Source: Pachypanchax playfairii (taxonomy: Eukaryota > Chordata > Actinopteri > Cyprinodontiformes > Aplocheilidae). From it: 64,000 nucleotides of DNA. A model generated the notes under the pieces. The model made no database searches, was not told the origin of the DNA, and was given only the letters and a program-made list of their open reading frames with translations. The DNA is taken from contig SSNP01000138.1 in the NCBI GenBank assembly GCA_006937955.1, positions 1 to 64,000 on the forward strand, in the 5' to 3' direction. Shown in pieces: positions 9,489 to 21,400 of the stretch (its first letter is position 1; every line of letters starts with the position of its first letter). The position numbers were made by a program, and so were the translations under genes.

Positions 9489-12400
9489 CTGATAATCACA
9501 AATAAAAGTCAATCTTCTAGATCTGAAACAGATCACCAACAGATCAGCTGTCACGAGTCAGCTGATCTGTTCTCATCCTGCCATTAGAAAACAATCTCTG
9601 ACTGCTGAACAGCTGAACCTAAAACCATCACAATGACTTTCAGGTGAGTCCAGGGTGGTTCTTTAGATGTTTCATTTCATTTTGGGTTTATTTAAAAATG
9701 TGTATTTTTGACATTTTGAATGAAACAGTTCTCAGACCTGAACAGACAGATTCTCTGCTTGGCTGCTGTTGATGTGGAGGGAACGGGGGCTCTGATGGTC
9801 CCAGGAACAGATACAGGAACAGGACCAGAGGCTCCAGCACAGGCTCCCTGTGATTGGAAACACAGAACAGTGAAATGACAGCGACCAATAAAACCTGCAC
9901 ACTTCCTGCTGCTGACACGTCACAAGGACCCGAGTTATAGACCCGAGTTACAGACCCGAGTTACAGACCCGAGTTATAGACCCGAGTTACAGACCCGAGT
10001 TACAGACCCGAGTTACAGACCCGAGTTACAGACCCGAGTTAGAGACCCGAGTTACAGACCCGAGTTACAGACCCGAGTTAGAGACCCGGGTTACAGACCC
10101 GGGTTACAGACCCGAGTTACAGACCCGAGTTACAGACCCGAGTTAGAGACCCGAGTTACAGACCCGAGTTATAGACCCGAGTTACAGACCCGAGTTACAG
10201 ACCCGAGTTACAGACCCGAGTTAGAGACCCGAGTTACAGACCCGAGTTATAGACCCGAGTTACAGACCCGAGTTATAGACCCGAGTTACAGACCCGAGTT
10301 ATAGACCCGAGTTACAGACCCGAGTTACAGACCCGAGTTAGAGACCCGAGTTACAGACCCGGGTTACAGACCCGAGTTACAGACCCGAGTTACAGACCCG
10401 AGTTAGAGACCCGAGTTACAGACCCGAGTTACAGACCCGAGTTACAGACCCGAGTTACAGACCCGAGTTACAGACCCGAGTTACAGACCCGAGTTACACA
10501 CCCGAGTTACAGACCCGAGTTACAGACCCGAGTTACAGACCCGAGTTATAGACCCGAGTTACAGACCCGAGTTATAGACCCGAGTTATAGACCCGAGTTA
10601 CAGACCCGAGTTATAGACCCGAGTTATAGACCCGAGTTATAGACCCGAGTTACAGACCCGAGTTATAGACCCGAGTTACAGACCCGAGTTATAGACCCGG
10701 GTTACGCTGCGGACAGAATGAAAACACCTTCAACTTCTAACCGTCATTTGTTTTAGCTTTTACATGATATTTAGGGAATTAGAAATTGTTTTTGTTTTCA
10801 TTTGATCTCTGGAGATAATCAAGATCCCGAACTTAGTGCCTGACGACCCACAGTCGAGTCCCAAATCCACCTGCAGCAACAACAGAACAGCTCAGCCAAT
10901 CAGCAGGCCTGATTCTCATGAGCATGTACACATGGGAGCTGCATGTCAGCTTGTTTCTGATAAAGACCAATGAGGACATGAAGACACCCTGAACACAGAG
11001 GAACTGTGAACAGGTCTTTGTTTCTCTGCTTCATACACACGGACAGTCTGAGGTACCAGTTACAGGTCGGCTCACCTGTGAACAGTCAGAATGTTCCGGC
11101 TGCTCAGTGTCTGCAGAAGAATAACTTTGGTCTAACATGTTGGTTTGTGTGTTGAAATGAAAGTGACCACATCAGCCACATGTTCGAGTCTTAGACCTGT
11201 GCTGAAGGTCCAGCGGAGTCAGTCACGCAGGTTTCTTCCCGTCGGCCCAGTTCCATCAGGCCTTTGGAGCGATGCCCGTTAAGCAGGTTCTCTGCACTGC
11301 GAGCAGGAGACTGGGGGCCTCCAGCATGAGAGATGGATGAAGATGCCAAGGTGTCCTCTATGTCCTGGTGCATGTCCACTCTGGTAGGCCAAGACTGTCT
11401 ATAGAGATGAGACATGGACATGGTTACAGTTTTACTTTGTTGAAGACTGTTTTTATAAAACTACATTAAAAACCAGAATCTCCCTTCAATTATTCAAATA
11501 CAGAAAATGAACCTGTAAGAACATCTAATGGAACAACAGTACACTGCCAGCTGTGTTCTACTGGAACCAGTTCAGAAACACCTGTCAGGTGACCCAATGT
11601 TACTGATTATGGGTCAAAGAACTCGCGATCACCAACCAGAACCAACAGAGAACTGAAATGAGAGTTACGTATGTAACTGTGGTTCTATGAATTCCAGATA
11701 CATATCCAGGTGCTAAGCTCCGCCCTCTGGTGGTCAGAAGGAATGAAATAGAACAAATGTTTAAAGGTTACTGGGTTTTAACAGCTTTACTAAAAGAAAA
11801 ATCTCTGCAGCGTCATCAGAGCGTCTAAACGCAGAATCATAAAACACGACGTGTCACATGGTGAATAAATGATAAAATCAGATATATAATTAAACAGTAC
11901 AAGCATTACTCTAACGGCTCCGCCCTGATCTCTCAGGTAAAGACATTTAAAATCCACACGTTATGCCACAAATATCAAATAAATCCACAAGAGCAGGTAT
12001 TTAGTCCAACAGCAGCAGGTGAATCGTGTTGATACGAATAAAAACTGAGTCACTACATTTATTTTTCACACACTGATAACAGCAGCAACCACCTTCAGGT
12101 ATCAGTTTAGTGTTTGGGTGGGACATGAGGGCGGGACACAGCCAGATAAGACACTTCCTCCCATGTTTAGTCTTAAACCAGGACAGATTTATTGAGCCTG
12201 ATTCACTGTAGTACAGCCCACATACAGACATGGACAGAAAACTCACTGAAATAACTCAAAACTGACTAAAGTAAAAATATTTATAAAAATACTGAGAATC
12301 AGCTGATAAAAATCAGACATTACTTCTGAATTGTGATTCAACAGAATGAGTTTTACAAAGAAACTAATGAAACTTGATGGTTCCCCTAAAGGAAACATGT

Positions 12401-15400
12401 TAAGTGAAGTGTGTCCTGTAGTCAGTGTCTCAGGTGTCTCCAGTCTTTCCTTCTAAACACACCAAGAATGGATCAGAACCAAACATTGGACTGTTCTCAA
12501 GCAGCCTCATTTAAATCCTACTGAACATCTGTGGAAGGAGCTGAAACATCTGGAGAAGGAACCCTTCACACCTGAGACATCTGGAGCAGTGTGTTGATGA
12601 GGGGCAGGTCAGAACACCTGTGTGGACAGGTGAAATCTCTGGATTGAAGTGATTTGTTGTGCAACAAAATATTTAGTCTAAAGTTCCAACATTTCCATCC
12701 AAATCAGTTTCATTTGTTTGTTTTAAAAAAATTATTCCATTAAAGCACAACTTCAAGTAGTTTTTAGTGAAAACTGTGTGTTTCTTTCTCAACGTTTCAG
12801 TCCATGTCTGTATTTACACACGTCAGTCTGATGGCAAACAGGTTTAAATTCATTCAGAACCACTTCATCTATATAAGGAAGCATCGCTACAGACAGGGAC
12901 ACGTGCCAAACCTTTACAAGCACTGCTGTCCTGCTAAGCCTCCCCTCTTCCTTATTTGTTCCTCTCCTTGACTGTTCTTCCTTTTATAACCAATGAATAA
13001 CGCTGGCAAGGAAGTAAAGATGGAATACTTCAACAGTTAAAGGATAAACGAGGTGTCTTCTTTGTTTATAGCAGCAAAATGACTGACTGGATACGAACTT
13101 TGATTATTAATGTATCTGAGAAACACTGTGAATGTCGGGAAGTTAGAATAAAAAATGAAAGTTATGATGGAAAAGACTTGAGACTTATAAAGACTTGAGA
13201 CGGTGAGTCTTTCTGTTGTTCCAGCTCCACTGAGACCAGCAGGTGGAAGTCTCAGTTAACCCAGAATGAAACCTTTGGAGATCCAACCCAGACATGAATA
13301 ACTGTGACTGGGCTGAGATCTGTCAATTACTCTCTTCTAGTCTCTCCCATGATGTTACTAAAGACTTCTGTTGACTGCTCGGGCGCGAGAGAATTTGTTC
13401 TTTGAACAGAATTAAAGGTGACTGTTACCTGAAGTGTGCTTTGATGTTACTGGGGCTGGAGGAGCGGGTCTGGACCTCCTTCTCCTGCTTCTCCCTCAGG
13501 ATCCTCTCTGCTAGCAGGTAGTATGTGGCTGTTATGTGATTGTATTTGTTGGTCTCCAGGGCTCTGCAACAATACATCGAACATTAAGGCTTGTGTATAA
13601 ATGAAAAACAGGCTGTAAAACACACAAGAGGGTGTAACAGGATGGAAAATCCAGCCACAGTAACAGACGAGATTTCACACAAAAACATCAAACTTTTTCT
13701 ACAAATGTTACAAGTTTGTTTGTTTTTTTAAAACAAATTATGTCCTCAAAATCACAGTTTTTATTTCTGTTTATTGTGAATGTGAGAAATAAAAAGCAGC
13801 AACTCCAGACGTCTGACATGTTTACCAATAAAAACAACAGCAGCAGGAACTATCTGTCGATCAGGTTGGGCCGTGCAGGGATGCAGTAACTCGATTAGCA
13901 CATCTCAAATCATGCATCATCCACGGTGACAGAGTCGCCACACACACCATGAGACAGCGATCATGAGCTGGATCAGCTGTACCGTGGACACAACGTGCTC
14001 CTGAAGAGCAACAAATTTACAAAAACAATATTTTCTCCTGATAAATGAGTTTTATTATCAGACTGTTACACATTTACTTTATCCTGAAAAACAAAAACAT
14101 GTTTCCAGTGATGATAAATTCTTTTGATCCAGCGTTTGGAGGCTGAGCTCAGTGACTCAGAGGTCACATGTCTCCAACTCCACACAGCCAGGAGGATTGT
14201 ACAGGTTAAATTCTGCATATTAATGGAATGAATTGAGTCCTCGGGACAGCTGCCAACATCTGGATACACGAGTCAGAGTATTTATGTGCACGTAACTGCT
14301 TTTGTTTTATTGACCTGGAATGAAGGTGCGGTCACTTTAACTACCTCACAAACAGACAAACACGAATGTTTTACCCCATTTAACCCTTTTATTTAATCAT
14401 GTTAGAAACCTCTATTCAGTTTTAATGATTTATTCTTATTATTTGTATTAATGTGTTTATCTAAATGGCCTGCGCTTTCTGTGTGACTAATGGCTTTCCT
14501 TAGAAACCAGGTTATATTGATGATGATGTGCTGCCAGATATAAATATTCAGAACTATATTTTCATTAGTGAATTGATGGAAAAACAAGAATAAGAAAAAA
14601 AGTTTCATTTAAAACAGGTCATTTCTATCCAAAGATGCCGCGGCGCCCTCCAGAATGCAGCACCTGCACTCTTCAGCAGCAGGAGGAACGATTGCTGTGA
14701 CAGAGACGTGAACACAGGGTGGAACATGTTCTATCAGCTGGAGTCAGGGAGAACAATGATTTACTCTTCGTTTAAGGTGATTCTGGATGGTGTGAGTGGT
14801 AAATAACCTCTGCAACTCCTTGAGGGTGACAGTAAATATAATTACATGTTACAGGAGTTTATAACTACATCAGAGGGCCTTTCAGTGGGGGGGTGGGGGG
14901 GAGATGGGGTGAGTGAGTGAGCGAGTCAGTCAGTGAGAGCGGCAACAGGCTGACAACTGAAATGATTCACTATTGACTATTAATAGCGGTTTCAACTCGG
15001 TATATTAATAAAACAACCTGATTTAACTTAGTGGACATTGTTTTTATAATGTATTTGATTCTAAAATAATAAACAAGAAATCAAGAGGATTGTCTAAATT
15101 CATAAGGGAGCTAATAATTTGGGGCTCAACTGTACTTAGATTTGTCCAAATAGGTTTTCTATTCCACAGATTTAGAAAGTGTTGAGGTCACATGATCCTC
15201 CTTTCACAAGATACAAGTGTGGTTTGATACCAGTCCAACAAAACAACCTCTAAATACTTGTTCTCTTCTTAACGTGATATCTTCACCTTCTAACAGCATG
15301 AGAGCAGCCACCCTGCAATTCAGTGCAGTCCAACTGTTACACAAGACTCCTCTCACCCAAATAACAGAGTATATTATAAAAGCTGTATTATATCTCAGGT

Positions 15401-18400
15401 ATGTTTTAAAACTCTACAGTAAAAACATCCCCATGTTTACCTATTTCAATTTCACAGTATCAGGTTTAGATTCTTTTAAAGACACCTCATTCAGTACCAT
15501 AGACGTCTATAGACATCAAACTGAATCCCAACGCTTAGTGCCATAGACGTCTATAGATGTCAAACTGAATCCCAACGCTTAGTGCCATAGACGTCTATAG
15601 ATGTCAAACTGAATCCCAACGCTTAGTGCCATAGACGTCTATAGACGTAAAACTGAATCCCAACGCTCAGTGCCATAGACGTCTATAGATGTCAAACTGA
15701 ATCCCAACGCTCAGTGCCATAGACGTCTACAGATGTCAAACTGAATCCCAACGCTCAGTGCCATAGACGTCTACAGACGTCAAACTGAATCCCAACGCTC
15801 AGTGCCATAGACGTCTATAGACGTCAAACTGAATCCCAACGCTCAGTGCCATAGACGTCTATAGACGTCAAACTGAATCCCAACGCTCAGTGCCATAGAC
15901 GTCTATAGACGTCAAACTGAATCCCAACGCTCAGTGCCATAGACGTAGACGTCAAACTGAATCCCAACGCTCAGTGCCATAGACGTCTATAGACGTCAAA
16001 CTGAATCCCAACGCTCAGTGCCATAGACGTCTATAGACGTCAAACTGAATCCCAACGCTCAGTGCCATAGACATCTTGATGTCTCTACAGCTTTTAATGG
16101 CTTAAATCCCGCAAAGCATTCTGGGGCAGCTGCTCGGTGAATATGAACTCATTACAGGCTGTATTTAGTCATATGATCCAGGAGAGGGCAGTGGTGCACT
16201 TCTCTGGATGAGATCACCCTTATTTACCATGTTATAAGCCATGTGGGTGGGGGAGGAGCCTGACACTCAGGATGAGACAGACTGTGAATGAGAAAGAGAT
16301 TCAGAGCCTGTGAAGCGGCTGTGACCCGATCTGGTTGTTCAGAGAGACTTATTACAAACTAGTATAGAATTTATGGGATTGAGAAGGTGGTGGAGTTTAT
16401 TACATGGATAAAATCCCTCCAGCGTGTCTACCGGATCTACCGGGAACGTGTATTGTGTCGAAGGTGGCGCGGTTTGTGCTCCAGGTCGTCATTTTCGCAC
16501 TTGTGATGTCTTAAGCTAAATGTTGAGGTTCTTCTGGCGATTCTAGTGAAGCTGAGATGGATTTATCCGACCAGTATCTGCTGTTAGGATCTTCTGAAAG
16601 CAGCAGGGAGCAAAATAAAGGATTCACCATAAAACACACGGTAAGTGTTCATAAACAAATGAATGGCGGTTGGGGGGAAGGAAACTGACTAAGGCGCGCA
16701 TTTACGCGTGCAAATGCGCACGCACACGTACACACACAGAGTATCTGAATCAGAAATTTGCTGCTTTTTTTCTTATATTTTATTCAAATGTTGAAATTGT
16801 CTATAAATGACTCTTTTAAGACGTAAAATACACTATCAAAAGTACTTTTATACTGTTGTTTTTTACTTTCATAATAGTAAAACATAGTTCAGATGTTGCA
16901 TGAGTCATTGAAACATGAAATATTTACATCAAAGTCACTGATCTGCTTGAAAAACCTCTTCACACAAAACGCTCTTTATCTCAGCTTTTAGTCCTGAAAC
17001 GTGTGGATTTTCATAAAAGTTCTTCTTTTGTACTGCAGATTACTAAATAACAGAAAGAGGTAGAAACATTTTTTTTTGCTTTTGAAAGAAGAAAGACTAA
17101 ATTTTGTGATGATGGTTTCAGAATTCACATCGTCATAGGAGAAAATATTCTGTGGGCCTTCAAAAATCAGTAAAAACGCTAAATATCTCTGGTACTGAGG
17201 GGGATATGAAATCTGAAAGTGGCACTGAATGAGTTAAAGACACATAAGAACAGAAAATATTTTTATTTTATTCTTCTCTTTAAACAGCAGCTAATGTGCA
17301 GGTAAAGACACCTGTGGATTTTTGTGGATGACATCATGCATCTGGCCCTGTGTGCTTGTTTTAAGTCTTGCTAAGCATCATTTCTATCTGTAAGAACACA
17401 ACACAGTCCACTACAGTGTACACAGAGTTACTGTTTGAAAGGAAGAGGTTTGTGGATAAACCCAAACGTTAACATTGAAACGGTGCATACCATGAACGTG
17501 TCTCTACTGCACCACAGCTGGGAGAACATGAAGGTTAACTTTGAAACAGGTATGAGCCTGATGTTGAGAAGCTGACATCAATAGCTTCTCTCTTTACCTG
17601 TTAACCTTCTCTCATGCAGCGAGCTGTTAATCTGCATGTAGCAGCACACAGCTTGCTTTGATAGCTGTAGGCTAAAGCACCAAAGCTTCAAGTCAAACAT
17701 CTGTCAAACATCTGCTCATCCGCTTCAGGCTGGGAGGCAACGCAGTAAAATAACATAAAATGATAAATCTAAATGTTTTAATTGGACACACCATAAGCTG
17801 AGTGTCTGCATTGTGCTCAGGGATAATTTGGATTAAATCCAGTATTTGTAAAAGTAATTCCTGTATCGCTGGTGTGCACGGAGTCACAGCATGTGCCTAA
17901 AGGTTTGTTTAAATGACTTAAGTTGTTTTTATATCATCATTAAACATGGAAAACATGACCAAAATCAACCCAAGCAGCAACTCAATGAGCTCTCAGCAGG
18001 AACAAAACCATAAAAAAGACCATGCAAATATAATTAAAGGTACATGTGCATGTACATGTGCACACAGACATATACACATATATTAATAAAGAACTGTTCG
18101 TCTCAGAGAGACGGGTGTTTTTCATGTTCAGCTGGATGTCTCTGTTTCAGGTGATAGAATATGTTCGTGGTGCGGCTCCCTTTGACTGTGACGGGCTTTA
18201 GGTAAATGTTGCAGCGTGGGGTCTCGTGCTGCACCTCTGTCGCAGCAAACCATGTGAAACTAACGCTACGGAAACTCCGGGGAGCCAAAAGGCCCGCAAC
18301 AAAAAACTTAAATGAATTAATTTAGAGGATTAATCGCCCAGGCCTAATTCCTTTACAGAATTATTATTTATGAGAAATGATGCTGGAGGTGTGGAATTTC

Positions 18401-21400
18401 TTGTTGTCTAGAGATGATGTCTTTTACAGCTTCAGATATGAAATGTGTTGATCATTTTATAAAATGGGACAGAAAGTGATTCAGCTGCAGATAACGTCTT
18501 GTGTAATGTGTCAAATCAGAGATAATTATTCTAAGTTCTGCCCATCAGTTGGATGATCTACTGCATGTAAGAGCCAAATCCAGTTAGATGATTTCCACTG
18601 AACACGTCATGGCTGAATTATAACACTGTGCAGTTTTACTTTATGAGCTTTGCATGCTAATGATCAATGCCCTCCTCATGATGTCTATGTGAAAAGTAAT
18701 AAAAGGAACGGGCTGAAATATGTTTTATATGAGCTGTATAATTCAATCTGCAGACCAGGGAGGAGAGTGAAGCTAAACTTACTCCACGATAGCTTCTCGG
18801 TCAGCGATGTCACCCAGCACCATGCGCTGGATGATGCTGTTGTGCTCCTCTTCTGAAAGATGCTTGTGGGAGACCAGAGGAGTGCTGTATTTGGTGGCTG
18901 GAGAGGGATCGACACCCTGCAGCCAAGTATGGCTCTCAATCTCTTCCAGGGAGGCTCGGCGCTTGGGGTCCCTCTGAAGCATCCGGTCTATCAGACTGAA
19001 AGGACAGTGAGGGACAAAAAAAGGAGAAAAAAACAATTGTCAAATAAAATCCAGTATTTAAACAGCTAATAAACAGATGGATCAGGAAATATGGTCTCCA
19101 TTCAGACTGGTTGCAGATTCGGTTGTTACAACTTTCAGTATAGGTTCATGTGGGAATACAGATATATTTATACTAGATCCTCAAAGCTCTGTATAAATAA
19201 AAAATATATAAAATACTAATGCTGTCAGGTTGCTGACCAGGTGTTAGAAGTTCCCCACCTGCTTCATCAGCCTGAGGGAACAGACTTATAAAAACCAAGT
19301 TGTCAGAACAGGTGAGAGACTGAGTAAGTGATGTGACTTCAGAGCTTTGCTCAACACAGTGATGAGACTTGATGAATGTCACTTGTAATTAATGAAACAT
19401 CCCAGTTGTTTTACATTGGAGTCAGATCTTTATTTTATAAGATCCATTAAAGCACATACAGCTGAATGCTGCTCTACATGTCTGAATATTGTTTTGAGCC
19501 CTTAAACTAGAAGAGTTTTATTTCTCCTGTACATGAACATCGTTTGACACGAGGAGCAGGGAAGCAGATGGAGGATTTATACACTGTAAGAGACAGTGAC
19601 GGGCTGTGTGACAAAGCCGAGACAGTCCAATTGCAGCTGTTAGCCAGCAGTTTTAAACCAACTCATATGACACAGCTGAAAGCTGAGATTAAAGTTTTAC
19701 TGGATTAGAATCTAATGATAAGACTGGCATTAATACGAAGAGGAAACCTTATGCACCAACATTGAACTAAACTGTCATCTAGTTCTGTATGAGCTTGTAA
19801 AAAAAGGTCTAAGAGTCACTGATAAAAGCATTAACAGGAAGACTGTGATAATGTTTTCATACAAATGTGAAATATATTTAAATTTAATTTGACTGATATA
19901 AATGAGGTGTTTTGTTATTTCTATATAATCCATTCTGTTTTCAAACATTCATATTAGAGACTTTTTTCTATCTTGCCAGTGAGTTTGATACAAACCCTGT
20001 CTATATTCATAAAGAGCTGATAGTATCAGTCCACACTGACACACATTGAAGCAGCAACTCATTTTTCTTCACTAAATTCATTTTTCCAATCCTATCTAAT
20101 CCCTAAATGTATTTTTGTTACAGAGAGGGACGAACGGTGGTGGTGGAAGCTTCAGACTGCGCTCTGCTGGCTGTCAGTCATGGTGGGGATTAGTCAGAGG
20201 CAGCCAGGCTCCCTGAGGACTTCAACCAGCAGCAGCCGTGAGACAGGGATACAAGCAGCAGCACAACCATAACAGTCTGCACACAAAGAGCACACTGCTT
20301 AGAAGCACGCACATGCACACATTTTTTTTTCATACAGGATGCAGTCAAGCATTGTGCTTAGATTATCTGATTATTTAGTTTGTCACAATGTGGGTAAAAG
20401 AACTCATTTATAATAAAATATTTCACTTTCAGCACTGATATATTGTTTTAGTCCTATTTATAATTAAAATATGGTTTAAAATATTGCATTCTGTTGATCT
20501 TAAATTTTACAGTGTCTCAACCCTTAAATGGAGATGCTGTGTGCACACATCAACACACTGCATCTTAAAACACCAGAGATACAAGACACGTCCTTCTTAA
20601 ACTAACCGCCTCTTGTTTCTCATTTGTTTTTATTCAATTTGGTTTCATTTATAAAGTGCCAGTTCATAAAAAAAAGTCATTTCAAGGATTTGTAATGAAA
20701 TAAAAGTCCAATTCACATCTAGACTCAATATTCAAGGACAGTTTTATAAAAATGTTTAAATCGACTGTAAATACTCATCAGAATCAGTAAGTTATGAAAT
20801 GCCACTTAGCAAAAATAGGTCTTAAATAACCTGGTCAAAGAGAACCAGAACACACAGGTTCCCCACATGGAGGCTAAATTAATGCACGTAAAGTGACAGA
20901 CTGCGGAGTTTGTTCATAAAATGCTCAGGTGTGTCCCAGGACAGCTGTGGCTACAACATGTGTGTAGTTTATCACACCAAACATGTCAGTGTGTGAGTGT
21001 GAATGACACATTGTATGTTTTAGGTAAATGACTCACAAAGTGCTTCACACAACAAAGACAGCTATTTGATAGAACATTAAATGTCAGCCAAGATTTTACG
21101 TCATTAAGACGAGCTTGTAATCTGAGTAACTGATCAAAGTCATCTGGCTTTATTGATAAATTTAACTGAGTATCATTAGCATAAAACATCAATTTATATA
21201 ATGCTGTCTGATAATTTTACAAAGTAATAGAATATATATTGAGAATCGTTCCAAGCACTGAACCCTGAGGAACTCCATGACTGACTCTGGTACATGTAGA
21301 AGTTTCATTATTTACACGAACAAACTGAAATCTGTCAGATAAATCTGATGTAAACCAGTTTAGTTCTCTGAATCCTGATCTCATATTCAAGCCTCTTCAA

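Noticed and set aside
9927..10705. CRISPR-like repeat array
   Set aside because: Contiguous 13-bp tandem units with no unique spacers, in an animal genome; it is a minisatellite.
11191..11196. snrk ending at the stop just after exon 5 (TAA in GTCTAA)
   Set aside because: The stop lies beyond a donor site; the microexon and last exon restore the conserved tail in phase.
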